From NCBI GenBank assembly GCA_947179155.2, contig OX359268.1, positions 811,001-875,000 of the forward strand: DNA of 64,000 nt. Direction: 5' to 3'. The position numbers and the translations under genes were made by a program. Under the pieces are notes generated by a model. That model was not told where the DNA came from. It saw only the letters and a list, made by a program, of their open reading frames with translations, and did not search any database. Origin of the DNA: Hedera helix. Taxonomy: Eukaryota; Streptophyta; Magnoliopsida; Apiales; Araliaceae. Of the stretch, positions 52,440 to 63,200 are shown in pieces. Within the stretch, counting starts at the first letter, position 1. Each line of letters starts with the position of its first letter.

Positions 52440-52625
52440 AATTTCTACCGCGCATGGCGCGTGTGTAAATATTTTCGGACTAAAAACGGCGCCGTTTTGG
52501 AAAGGTCGGAAACGGCTTCCGCGCATAACGCGCGGAGTAATATTTCCGCTGTCGCCAAACGACGTCGTTTGGCTCCGCTTCGTCGGTGAACAGTGGCACG
52601 CGCGCATTGCGCGGACAATGCTTTT
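52440..52625. repeat. CG-rich palindrome block in the family 2 LTR
   Basis: Within 180 bp: CGCGCATGGCGCG, AAAACGGCGCCGTTTT (16-bp perfect palindrome), CCGCGCATAACGCGCGG, AAACGACGTCGTTT (14-bp perfect palindrome) and CGCGCATTGCGCG. The block recurs at about 62405-62590 with one substitution, and in diverged form at about 9165-9335 in LTR B. Confidence 0.85.
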
Positions 52626-54197
52626 TTTTTTTTTTTATTTCCGGCAGATTGTGAACAGTACATTTTTAACAAAAATTATACCTTCAATAAATCTTTAACT
52701 TCACAATAAAAATCCAAAAAAATTGCCAATCACCTTATATTAATTTATAACATGAAAAAATAAATTTTTCATGATTTAATAACATATTTTTTTATAAAAT
52801 TTTTTTACCTCACATAAACTACTATAAATCATAACTTTTTGTGTATAACTCCATTTTGAGTGATTCAAACTTTGTTTTTCTCATGATTTAATGTTCTATA
52901 ATATTAGAACATCAAATCTAAGTTTTACAAAAATATTTTTGGTCATATATTTCAAGACTTGATTATACACTATTAAATACATATTTTAGCATATAAATAT
53001 ACCAAAATACAAATCAAACATATTAAACTCAAGCATGGCATAAATATTACCTCTACACATTAATAACTATATTAATATGTTTATACAAGCATGATGATTA
53101 TTTAATTTAAAAATAAAACTTAGATTTAGAATAACCATTACCTTGATTTAATGGCTATCTTTCTTTTTCTTCCAAAGTAGGTGATGAAAGAAGATGACAT
53201 GCACTAGCTTAGCACTCCTTCTCCTTCTCTTGCTCTCTCTCAAAATATTTTGCTCTCAAACTCTCTCTAGCTTGGAAAACGGAAGAAGAAGAAATGACTC
53301 ACTTAAGCTCCAAAATTGTAAGTATACTTACAATTTGGATATATATAAAATATATATCTATCAAAATTACCATCATGAGATAGCAATGAAGCTTACACAA
53401 GAAAGCTAGTCCATACTTAGTTGGTGAGGATTTTGTGGGAAAAGACTTTCCCAAAAATCAAAACAAGCAACCTAATATTAATTAAATGAAAAATAAAAGA
53501 AAAAAAAAAAAAAACTCATTTTCTCTCTCCTCCCAAGCACATGGTCGGCTGATCATCTACTTGTCCCAAATTGAGAGTCACTTTCCACTTTTTTAAATAA
53601 TTAATAGTTATTTAATTGTTTTTCCAAGTGGGCCAATCATTGGGCTTTAATTTAAAATACCAATTGGGCTTCTATTAAATTGTTTGGGCTACTAAATTGT
53701 CAAATTTTATTATTCTCCACTTGGGCTACTAATTGACCCATGTTGGGCTAATTTAATAATTTACACATTAATTATTCAATCCATGATTAAATAAATAATT
53801 AGATTGAATAAATAATTAAATATTCTAACCCATAAGTATTAAATTACTAAATGGACTAATAAATATTATTATTAATATTTCACATTATTTGCATTAATTA
53901 ATAATCATATTAATTAATTTATTATATTTAATTCACTCATTATATTCAATTTAATTGAATATTTAATTAATAGGAAACTTATCAATTATTTTGATATTAA
54001 AACTTTAGGGTTTGTTCACTAATTTAATAACATATTAGTGACCTCCTTTAATTAATTTTAGTAATTAATTACATAATTATTTAATCACATAATTAATTAA
54101 TCACATAAAAAGATTTAAATAATCTCATAAAACTAACTCGTTGGAAATTAAATTAATAATTTAATTAATAAAGATGTGAAAATTCTAGGACATTACA

Positions 54198-54208
54198 TTC
54201 TCCCCTCC
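54198..54208 (-). other. Polypurine tract of the young element
   Basis: GGAGGGGAGAA in element sense, directly abutting the TG of the 3' LTR. It primes plus-strand DNA synthesis. Confidence 0.85.
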
Positions 54209-54245
54209 TTATAAAAATTCCGTCCTCGGAATTGTAAAAATAAGG

Positions 54246-57200
54246 TTACTCAAATAAAAACGGGTAATTTGCCCTCATTTCCTCCTCTAATTCCCACGTA
54301 GATTCTTCAATGGCGTGATTCCTCCAAAGTACTTTGACAGAATGAATTATCTTATTTCTCAGTTTCTGTTCCTTCCTATCGAGTATCTGAACAGGAACTT
54401 CTTCATATGATAAGTCCTTCCCGACTTGAATTGGTTCATAGGAGATAACGTGCTTGTAGTCTGGTTTGTATGGCCGCAATACTGACACGTGAAACACATT
54501 GTGAATATGTTCCAATTCAGGAGGTAAAGCTACCTCGTATGCTACTTCACCCACTCTTCTCAATATTTCGAACGGTCCTATGAACCTTGGACTCAATTTC
54601 CCCTTCTTTCCAAACCTGATCTTCCCTTTCCAGGGAGATACCTTAATGAACACAAAACTCCCCACCTCGAAGTCTCGTTTCTGTCGATGTAAATCGGCGT
54701 ATTTCTTTTGACGGTCTTGAGCTGCTACTAGCCGAGCTCTTATTACCTTGATAATTTCTACCGTCTGTTGAACCAATTCTGGCCCCAACAGTCGGCGTTC
54801 TCCTACCTCATCCCAACATAGAGGTGTTCTGCATTTTCTGCCATATAAAGCTTCGTAAGGCGGCATACCTATGCTCGCATGATAACTGTTGTTGTATGCA
54901 AACTCAACTAGTGGTAGATGGATTTCCCAACTGCCCTTGAAATCCATCACGCAGGCCCTGAGCATATCTTCCAATGTTTGAATTGTTCTCTCACTTTGCC
55001 CATCGGTCTGCGGATGATACGCTGTACTCATTCTCAACTGTGTCCCCAATCTCTCCTGAAGACTTCTCCAAAATTTTGACGTGAAGCGCGGATCTCTGTC
55101 TGACACAATCGATACCGGCACCCCATGTCTTGAAACTATCTCTTTGATGTACAATTTGGCCAACTGATCCAAACTGAACCTAATCTTGATCGGCAAAAAG
55201 TGCGCTGACTTTGTTAGCCGATCCACAATCACCCAAATTGCGTCATATCCCTTCTGTGTTGCTGGAAGTCCTACCACAAAATCCATTGTGATATGCTCCC
55301 ATTTCCACTTAGGAATTTCTAACGGCTGTAACAATCCACTTGGTCTCTGATGTTCGGCCTTTACCCTTTGACAAGTTAGGCATCGGCTGACACATTCTGC
55401 AACCTCCCTCTTTAAATTCGGCCACCAAAAATGCTGACGTAGATCTTGATACATCTTCGTACTCCCCGGATGTATCGAGTATCTCGTACTGTGGGCCTCT
55501 TGCAAAATCTCTTCTCGTAGTTCAGGCACTAGCGGTACCCAAACACGATTTTCAAATCTCAGCAATCCCATGCTATCAATTTTAAACTTGACCTCTTCTC
55601 CATCGGTCATCCTCTCCCGGATTCTGTCACATTCCTCATCTTTGTCTTGAGCCTCTTTCACCCTATCTAACAAGGTGGGGCTCACCTCGACTTCTATTGA
55701 CTCGTTTGGACTTCTCACTTCCAACTCCATTCGAGCCATCTCTTGAACCAATTGTTCTTGATCTGTCAATATGAACAATTTCTCCCTGCTCTTTCTACTC
55801 AGAGCATCCGCTACTACGTTGGCCTTGCCGGGATGATATAGAATTTCACAATCATAATCTTTGATCAATTCCAACCATCTCCGTTGCCTCATATTCAACT
55901 CCTTCTGTGTGAAGATATACTTTAGACTCTTATGGTCTGTGAATATCTCACATTTCTCTCCATATAAGTAATGTCTCCAAATTTTAAGGGCAAACACTAC
56001 CGCTGCCAATTCCAAGTCGTGGGTAGGGTATCCCTTCTCATAATCTTTCAATTGCCTGGATGCATACGCAACGACTTTGCCGTTTTGCATAAGCACACAG
56101 CCAAGTCCCTTGTGCGATGCATCACTGTAGACCGTAAAACCTCCTGTATCATCTGGTAAAGTCAATACAGGTGCTTCACTAAGTCTTTTCTTTAACTCCT
56201 GAAAACTTTCCTCACACTTCTCCGTCCACACGTATTTTACCGTCTTTCTTGTTAAGTTGGTCAACGGTGTTGCTATCTTTGAGAAGTCTTGAATGAACCT
56301 CCGATAGTAACCTGCTAACCCTAAGAAACTTCTTACTTCTGTCGGCGTCCTTGGTTGTTCCCAATTCATTACCGATTCAACCTTCGCTGGATCAACCGAA
56401 ACTCCCTCCTTGTCAATAACATGACCTAAAAATTGAACTCTCTCCAACCAGAATTCACACTTTGAAAACTTAGCGTACAACCGCTCCTTCCGTAAAATCT
56501 CCAACACCAATCTTAGGTGTTCAGCATGCTCCTCCTTCGTTTTGGAATACACCAAAATATCGTCAATGAACACGACTACAAATTTATCCAAGTATTGCTT
56601 GAATATTCTGTTCATCATGTCCATAAATGCGGCTGGCGCATTTGTTAGTCCAAACGACATCACCAGAAACTCATAATGCCCATATCGAGTTCTGAATGCC
56701 GTCTTGGGTACATCCTCCTTCCTGACTTTCAACTGATGATAACCAGTCCTTAAGTCAATCTTTGAAAAGTACTTCGCCCCTTTCAATTGATCGAAAAGAT
56801 CGTCAATTCGTGGTAACGGGTACTTGTTCTTAATTGTCACCTTATTCAGCTCTCTATAATCCATACACAGTCTCATCGATCCATCCTTCTTCTTTACAAA
56901 CAGCACCGGTGCTCCCCATGGAGAAACACTTGGTTGAATGTACTTATTATCTAACAACTCCTGCAATTGCACCATCAACTCTTTCAACTCTACCGGAGCC
57001 ATTCTATATGGTGCCTTTGATATCGGCGCTGTCCCCGGTACTAAATCAATCGTAAATTCTATCTCTCTGTCCGGCGGTAAACCTGGCAGTACTTCTGGAA
57101 AAACATCCATGAACTCTCTAACTACTGGTATTTGCTCCATCTCGGGACTCACCACTTGTGTATCAACCACATGAGCCAAATACCCTACACAACCTTTCTT

Positions 57201-57431
57201 CAATAATTTCTTGGCTTGCATCATCGTCAGACAAGAAGACTGTCTTGACGACTTGCTGCCATAAAATACAACCTTAGACTTATTTGGTGTCTTAAGGTGT
57301 ATGCACTTCTTCTGACAATCAATTATCGCTCCGTGGTTAAACAACCAATCCATCCCAAGTATTACATCAAATTCCCCCAGACGTATTGGAATTAGATTCA
57401 CATTTAATTTTTTGACCCCTGATTTCAGCAC
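54246..57431 (-). CDS. pol: pol polyprotein: protease end, reverse transcriptase, RNase H, integrase, chromodomain
   Basis: 1061 codons in one open frame. The first residues are the C-terminal part of the aspartic protease (FDVILGMDWL, about residues 21-30); the catalytic DSG lies in gag. RT (about 140-400) has the YPLPRIDDLF, KIDLRTGYHQ and catalytic FIDDILVYS motifs. RNase H (about 430-550) has TVYSDASHKGLG, an ELAAVVFAL segment and FTDHKSLKY. Integrase has the HHCC zinc finger (HPGSTKMYQDL...CVSRCLTC, about 670-710), then TMDFVVGLP, VSDRDPRFTS and YHPQTDGQSERTIQ, so the DDE residues appear present. A chromodomain closes it (about 1005-1058: EEVPVQILDRKEQ, VKVLWRNHAIEESTWELEE). There are no internal stops. 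It lies one base out of frame with gag. The first in-frame start-like codon (57431) is not an ATG, so the protein is probably made from the gag start. Confidence 0.95.
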   Translation of the reverse strand: MLKSGVKKLNVNLIPIRLGEFDVILGMDWLFNHGAIIDCQKKCIHLKTPNKSKVVFYGSKSSRQSSCLTMMQAKKLLKKGCVGYLAHVVDTQVVSPEMEQIPVVREFMDVFPEVLPGLPPDREIEFTIDLVPGTAPISKAPYRMAPVELKELMVQLQELLDNKYIQPSVSPWGAPVLFVKKKDGSMRLCMDYRELNKVTIKNKYPLPRIDDLFDQLKGAKYFSKIDLRTGYHQLKVRKEDVPKTAFRTRYGHYEFLVMSFGLTNAPAAFMDMMNRIFKQYLDKFVVVFIDDILVYSKTKEEHAEHLRLVLEILRKERLYAKFSKCEFWLERVQFLGHVIDKEGVSVDPAKVESVMNWEQPRTPTEVRSFLGLAGYYRRFIQDFSKIATPLTNLTRKTVKYVWTEKCEESFQELKKRLSEAPVLTLPDDTGGFTVYSDASHKGLGCVLMQNGKVVAYASRQLKDYEKGYPTHDLELAAVVFALKIWRHYLYGEKCEIFTDHKSLKYIFTQKELNMRQRRWLELIKDYDCEILYHPGKANVVADALSRKSREKLFILTDQEQLVQEMARMELEVRSPNESIEVEVSPTLLDRVKEAQDKDEECDRIRERMTDGEEVKFKIDSMGLLRFENRVWVPLVPELREEILQEAHSTRYSIHPGSTKMYQDLRQHFWWPNLKREVAECVSRCLTCQRVKAEHQRPSGLLQPLEIPKWKWEHITMDFVVGLPATQKGYDAIWVIVDRLTKSAHFLPIKIRFSLDQLAKLYIKEIVSRHGVPVSIVSDRDPRFTSKFWRSLQERLGTQLRMSTAYHPQTDGQSERTIQTLEDMLRACVMDFKGSWEIHLPLVEFAYNNSYHASIGMPPYEALYGRKCRTPLCWDEVGERRLLGPELVQQTVEIIKVIRARLVAAQDRQKKYADLHRQKRDFEVGSFVFIKVSPWKGKIRFGKKGKLSPRFIGPFEILRRVGEVAYEVALPPELEHIHNVFHVSVLRPYKPDYKHVISYEPIQVGKDLSYEEVPVQILDRKEQKLRNKIIHSVKVLWRNHAIEESTWELEEEMRANYPFLFE

Positions 57432-58779
57432 AACAATTTCTATGTATGTACTCTACCGGAATCACCTCTTTATTAGCAACTTCTATGTTCATTGAGTTTT
57501 CTAGTTTGTCCCTAGGCAACTCTAATCGTCTAGCGAAATCATCAGACACAAATGAACAGGTAGCACCCGAATCAAACAATACATAGACATTTATATTATT
57601 GATCGGAATAATACCTGACACCACGTCTTTTGACCCCACGGCATCCTGTACCGTCATATTGAAAGTCCGGGCTGTCGGCTTGTTCTGTGGTACCGGTCCC
57701 CCGATAGCCAATTTGCTGTTATTGCCCCTGTAGCCGCTACCCCCGTCATTCTTCTTCTTAGGGCAATCCTTTATCAGGTGGTCAGATGCTCCGCAAGAAA
57801 AACATCTCACTTTCTTTGGGAGGGGACAATTTGGAGAAATATGTCCCACCTGACCACAATTGTAGCATGTATTCTTCCCTTTCCTGCACTCTCCGAAGTG
57901 GTTCTTTCCACATATATTGCATGCTGGCTTTTTCTGAACACTTCCTTGTTGATTCCCCGAGCTCTTGTCGTTGCTGCTGTTGTCCCATTTGCGCTTGTTG
58001 TTATTATTGTTGTTATTATTGCCTCCACTGTTGCTGTTCTTGCTTCCCCCTTCATTTTTCTTTTTGTTTCTCTCCTGGTTGTACTTGGTTAATGCGTCGC
58101 TTCCTCCTTCAGCAATGATTGACTTCTCCAACAAAGTTGCGAATGAGTCAATCTGCAGTACCGCTACCTTGTTGAATATCCAAGGTCTCAATCCATTTTC
58201 GAATCTTCTGGCCTTGCGTTCCTCCGTATCCACTTGATGTGGAGCGAACCTGGCCAGCTCATTAAATCTTGCCGCGTACTCAGGTACCGACATGTTTTCC
58301 TGCTTCAGTTCTAGAAATTTCACTTCCATCCTACTTTTCATACTCTTCGGGAAATAATTCTCATCGAATATTTCCTTAAATCTTGTCCATGACACCACCC
58401 CCTCGCCAGCCCTATTCTGATTGGCTTCCCACCAGAAATTGGCCTCTCCCTTCATCATATAGGTAGCAAAGATTGTCTTTTGCTCCTCAGCTACCCTCGC
58501 GATAACGAACGCTTTCTCTATTTCCTTTATCCATGACTGGGCCTCTATCGGGTCCGACGTTCCCCTAAACTCTGGCGGTCCCACCGCTTTAAAATCTTTA
58601 AAATTCGCCAACTGATTTGGTGGTGGTGGCGGATTTGCTACTACAGGGTGGCGGTTTTGCATTGCCTCAGCTAGCATGTCGACAAAGTTTTGCATAGGGT
58701 CTACGTTGTGTCCCCCCGCGTCGTTGTTAACTGACTCTTCTACCCCCTGGTTCCTTGGTGGTTGTCTACGTGGCGGCAT
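57367..58779 (-). CDS. gag: gag with zinc knuckles and the protease active site
   Basis: 470 codons from the ATG at 58779. The retrotransposon gag domain covers about residues 60-230 (PPEFRGTSDPIEAQSWIKEI, FFxxY-type FDENYFPKSMK, MSVPEYAARFNELARFAP). A Lys/Asn/Gly-rich linker with an eight-Asn run follows. Three CCHC-type knuckles come next: CNICGKNHFGEC (CX2CX3HX3C), CYNCGQVGHISPNC and CFSCGASDHLIKDC (both CX2CX4HX4C). Near the C-terminus the protease begins, with the catalytic motif VLFDSGATCSFV (about residue 410). The frame then leaves the protease after EIRGQK and stops at 57367, overlapping the pol frame by 65 bases. Gag forms the capsid and binds the element RNA. Confidence 0.93.
   Translation of the reverse strand: MPPRRQPPRNQGVEESVNNDAGGHNVDPMQNFVDMLAEAMQNRHPVVANPPPPPNQLANFKDFKAVGPPEFRGTSDPIEAQSWIKEIEKAFVIARVAEEQKTIFATYMMKGEANFWWEANQNRAGEGVVSWTRFKEIFDENYFPKSMKSRMEVKFLELKQENMSVPEYAARFNELARFAPHQVDTEERKARRFENGLRPWIFNKVAVLQIDSFATLLEKSIIAEGGSDALTKYNQERNKKKNEGGSKNSNSGGNNNNNNNNKRKWDNSSNDKSSGNQQGSVQKKPACNICGKNHFGECRKGKNTCYNCGQVGHISPNCPLPKKVRCFSCGASDHLIKDCPKKKNDGGSGYRGNNSKLAIGGPVPQNKPTARTFNMTVQDAVGSKDVVSGIIPINNINVYVLFDSGATCSFVSDDFARRLELPRDKLENSMNIEVANKEVIPVEYIHRNCCAEIRGQKIKCESNSNTSGGI
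57408..57413 (-). other. A6 run at the gag-pol frame change
   Basis: In element sense a run of six A lies exactly where protease similarity moves from the gag frame to the pol frame. Pol is +1 relative to gag. A single extra base in this run, a sequencing or assembly slip, or a programmed shift would each give this pattern. Confidence 0.7.
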
Positions 58780-59131
58780 TTTCTGTTATAAACAAAAATT
58801 TACATTATTATACTGGTTTCATCTTTTTCATTTCATTATTTTGTATCTTAGACAATGTTTAGCTAAAATACAAGTAATTATTTCAACACGCATATAAACA
58901 TAAATTCAACTGCATTTATACTCATATGCTAAAACAGGAGTGCGTAGCACTTTACATCAAAAGCATACTGCTATAAATGCTTCTATCCTAGAGAAGCTAC
59001 AAAAGATGGGATCTGACATATTCTACAACTTCCTAGAGTTGGGATTTAGTGACATATTAACCCTTTAATAAAACAAAAGTTGGGTTCTACTGCATCTATT
59101 TACATACGAAATTAGAAAACAACTACTACTA

Positions 59132-59989
59132 CTACTGACTGCGCATCCCCCTACGGATCGCGTCGTCATACTCCTCATCCCCGATGGCCATCACCACACT
59201 CCTGCTGATGGTGTGCATAGACTGGCCCTCCTCAGCTGGGTAGTAGTGCACCCTGCTCTGAAGCCTACCATATGAAGATCGGTAGACGTAGCTAAGTCTA
59301 TCCGTCCTCACCCGCTTCTCGCGGACCTCCTCCTCTAGCTCAATTATCTGACCATAAGCGGCATCCCGCTGTCTCTCCATCTCTATACGGTCCTCTATCG
59401 CCTCCTGCCAGTGTGCACGGATGGCGGCCTTCTCTGCCTGAACCTGCTGAACCTTCAGCTCAGCCTCTGCCAACCTAGTCTCAACCACTGCTAATTTAGC
59501 CTGCAGCTCTACATCCTGCTCTACCAGCTGATGAGTTAGCACCGCAAAGTGCTCCACTGAATCCTCGTACTCCTGTACCTGATCCTCCAGTCCTACAATC
59601 CTCTCCTTCAGCTCTGCGTTCTCGCCAGAGAACTGATAAGCCGCATCCCTATACTGATCCTCCATGTGCTGGTGGGTCAGATTCTGCTCCTCTAGATGCT
59701 GGACCCTTGCCTCCAGCCCCTCGTTCCTATCGGTCAGTCCCTCTATGATGTCAGCGGCAGTGGTGCCCATGCCATCAGCTGACTCCTCCTCCTCAGACTC
59801 CTCTGACTCTGCCTCATCCTCACTGTAAGGCCTCATGACTCCGCCCCAGACGGGCTCCACACGATCCCCCTCCTCAGGATCTGACTCTGGCTCCTCTACG
59901 GGTGCAGCCACCAGCGGCTGTGCAGTATCCATATGGATATCAATATAGTCCTCCTCAGCAGTGCGACTCGACTGTCCGATCTCTGCCAT
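59132..59989 (-). CDS. Extra ORF upstream of gag: acidic coiled-coil protein
   Basis: 285 codons, open, in the same sense as gag, between the primer site and gag (353-bp gap to the gag ATG). Residues 1-75 are acidic and disorder-prone (PVEEPESDPEEGD, EDEAESEESEEEESADG). Residues about 80-235 are a long heptad-like coiled coil (DRNEGLEARVQHLEEQN, GENAELKERIVGLEDQVQEY, LVEQDVELQAKLAVVETRLA, MERQRDAAYGQIIELEEEV). The C-terminal 50 residues are mixed, ending DDAIRRGMRSQ. There are no zinc, catalytic or membrane motifs. I recognise no family. Its GC content appears higher than that of gag-pol. Extra ORFs in this position are known from Ogre/Tat-type plant elements; in a chromovirus it is less expected. 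It may be a structural or RNA-binding cofactor, or captured host sequence (inference). Confidence 0.75.
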   Translation of the reverse strand: MAEIGQSSRTAEEDYIDIHMDTAQPLVAAPVEEPESDPEEGDRVEPVWGGVMRPYSEDEAESEESEEEESADGMGTTAADIIEGLTDRNEGLEARVQHLEEQNLTHQHMEDQYRDAAYQFSGENAELKERIVGLEDQVQEYEDSVEHFAVLTHQLVEQDVELQAKLAVVETRLAEAELKVQQVQAEKAAIRAHWQEAIEDRIEMERQRDAAYGQIIELEEEVREKRVRTDRLSYVYRSSYGRLQSRVHYYPAEEGQSMHTISRSVVMAIGDEEYDDAIRRGMRSQ

Positions 59990-60218
59990 CCTATAACATA
60001 AAATAATAACACACGTTAGTACAGCAATAAAATATATTCATTGATGAAATGAAATGATATTTTATCATGTACATCTCGGCTCGATGGATTTTCTCAATCC
60101 ATCTCCAAAAATACACAACATCATGAATCTCCCCGATTCATCCCCTAACGCACTCGATATGAGTTTAATACTAAGGTTATAACTTAGGTTTCGCAAATCC
60201 TAACGTTTCTAACCTACG

Positions 60219-60230
60219 GCTCTGATACCA
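60219..60230 (-). other. Primer binding site (initiator tRNA-Met)
   Basis: In element sense TGGTATCAGAGC follows the 5' LTR end after three bases (GGT). It is complementary to the 3' end of plant initiator tRNA-Met, the usual primer of Ty3/gypsy elements. Confidence 0.93.
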
Positions 60231-60233
60231 ACC

Positions 60234-63200
60234 TGTGACGACCCCAAATCCGGGTTCCATAACCTCGAGTTTGGTTCTCACTATTCAACACATTACTAAC
60301 AATTAAATACATACATTGCATTTAAATATCGCGGAATAATACATATTGGTTCCCTTCAAAAGGTTACAATACCAGGGTCTATCAACCTTAACATAAAAAC
60401 AGTTCCTATCATAAGGAATTACAAAAGGTTTAACAACCGTAAATACATAAATAAAGATCTAACTAGCATGCATAAGCTACTTAAGCTTTGGCCTTTCCTT
60501 TTCCCTTATCCTTCCTGGAGTAATCAGGATTATCTGAAAAATGGTTCATGATATAGCAAGAATGAGCAACTAGTTTGCTCAGCAAGTTTATAACAATCAT
60601 ATAGATTTAATATATCATGAATGAATGGGAAAGATCATCAATGGTTCAACAATAGATATAACAATTGTGAAAGAAACAGGATTCAAATTTTAATAAACAG
60701 AATATTTGAATCTTAAAATGATGAGTGGTCACTAAGGACCCTGAACTAACTAGGGTATAATAGAGTTTCCTCTGACCCTTTGAGTTGTTTGGTTTTCAAG
60801 GGGATCAGCCTATTCAACCCGCTGTATATGCATTACATTTAGTCACTGGCGCCCAAAGTCGGTTTCCCGACACAAAATCCCCTAATTTAGGGTTGTTCAA
60901 TTCTCAGACTTAATATAAGAAATCCGCACCCAACAATGGTTTGGATAAGCTTTTAAAAGTATTCAAGTTATTGAATTTAGAAACGTAATGTCTAGCTGAA
61001 TTATTAGCTTAAGACATTTTTAATACAGTTCATGAATCAAGAACTAATAAGCTTCAAATGCACTAAGTGCGATTGTATAAACAATATGGATGTGGAATAA
61101 TTTTAAATAATTAAACCACTGCAAGCTTTAACAATAAATACAAGTATGGAAACTTGTTCAACGATAATAATTGAGTAGGGTTAGAGAACTTGCCTGTCTG
61201 CTCAGCTACAATAATTGTCTAGCTTTAACTAACTTGCTTTGAAAGACCTAACATTTAATAAAGTCGATCTAATAATTAGTACGGCGTATTTGCATAACTA
61301 TACGCTTAACAATGAACTTATTTACCACATATAAGTACTAACACATAATTTACATTAGTCAAAACAATATTATTAACCTTATAAACCCTTAATCATCTTA
61401 GGTTAATAATTTAATAAGTTAGAAAATATTTTTCTTAAGTGTTGGACACTTATTAAACCTTTAAACAACTTATTATAATTGTTTAATTAAATTCAATTTA
61501 TTTTATTAACTCAATATCTTTTTAATTACTATTTAATCTTGATTAAATAGAAATTAATTAATTAACTCTAGTTATTATTTAAAATAAATAATAACTAATT
61601 GTACTTAATTATTATTTAATTATAATTAAATAATAAATAATTATTGACTTAATTTTAACCTTCTTTAATTTAATATTAATCAACCAATAATTAACTAAGT
61701 AATTACCCTTACTTATTATTTAATTTAAGGAAATTAAATAATAGTTTACTAATTTTAATCCTCTTTAATTATTATTTAATGTCAATTAAATAATAATTAA
61801 TTACTTAATTAATTTTAATTATTATTTAAGGTTAAATAATAATCAATTCATTCTTATTTATTATTTAAATTAAATAATAAATTATTAATCTAATAACTTA
61901 GTTTCCATTAATCGTTATTTAATACTAAATAAATAATAATTAATTACTTAATTATCCTTATTTATTATTTAATAATATTTAAATAATAAATAATTAATTT
62001 ATAAATTTTATCTCTCTTTACTTATTATTTAATAGGAATTAAATAATAATTGCTAATTTATTACCTTTATTTATTATTAGTATTTTAAATAATAAATAAT
62101 AATAATTTATTTAACTTAACCATGGTTTAGCTAACTAGATTAATATTTAAAATATTTAAATATTAAACTTACTGAAAAATAACATCTCCAATATTATTTT
62201 GTATTATTATTATTTTTGTTATAATTTTAAATTAATTTTCAAATATTTAAATTAATTTAAATTTACCCGAATGGCATTTTCGTAAATAAGTTGAAAAACC
62301 GGACCGATGGCAATTCTGTAATTAAGTTGAAAACTGATCCGAGGGCAGAAAAGTAATTTCGGCAAGAAAAACACGGAGGGGCATAAGCGTAATTTCGCCA
62401 GAAAAATTTCTACCGCGCATGGCGCGTGTGTAAATATTTTCGGACTAAAAACGGCGCCGTTTTGGAAAGGTCGGAAACGGCTTCCGCGCATAACGCGCAG
62501 AGTAATATTTCCGCTGTCGCCAAACGACGTCGTTTGGCTCCGCTTCGTCGGTGAACAGTGGCACGCGCGCATTGCGCGGACAATGCTTTTTTTTTTTTTT
62601 TATTTCCGGCAGATTGTGAACAGTACATTTTTAACAAAAATTATACCTTCAATAAATCTTTAACTTCACAATAAAAATCCAAAAAAATTGCCAATCACCT
62701 TATATTAATTTATAACATGAAAAAATAAATTTTTCATGATTTAATAACATATTTTTTTATAAAATTTTTTTACCTCACATAAACTACTATAAATCATAAC
62801 TTTTTGTGTATAACTCCATTTTGAGTGATTCAAACTTTGTTTTTCTCATGATTTAATGTTCTATAATATTAGAACATCAAATCTAAGTTTTACAAAAATA
62901 TTTTTGGTCATATATTTCAAGACTTGATTATACACTATTAAATACATATTTTAGCATATAAATATACCAAAATACAAATCAAACATATTAAACTCAAGCA
63001 TGGCATAAATATTACCTCTACACATTAATAACTATATTAATATGTTTATACAAGCATGATGATTATTTAATTTAAAAATAAAACTTAGATTTAGAATAAC
63101 CATTACCTTGATTTAATGGCTATCTTTCTTTTTCTTCCAAAGTAGGTGATGAAAGAAGATGACATGCACTAGCTTAGCACTCCTTCTCCTTCTCTTGCTC

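Larger units (their letters stand above)
50269..54197 (-). mobile_element. 3' LTR of the young element
   Basis: 3929 bp, TGTGACGACC...GACATTACA on the plus strand (TGTAATGTCC...GGTCGTCACA in element sense). It contains, from right to left, a TGGGCT cluster (53630-53750), an AT-rich TATA-like stretch (about 53338-53360) with a GA-rich leader in element sense, CG palindromes (52440-52620) and an AT-hairpin array (51500-52160). Short ORFs inside it (52287-52672, 53194-53409) have no protein-family character. Confidence 0.93.

Noticed and set aside
52287..52672. Overlapping ORFs of 106 and 75 residues in the family 2 LTR (also 62252-62637)
   Set aside because: They come from the CG-rich palindrome block, have no domain pattern, and are simply duplicated with the LTR.
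57778..58237. Several plus-strand ORFs over the gag region
   Set aside because: They are low-complexity antisense shadows of gag (Leu/Cys runs from the Asn-rich linker).
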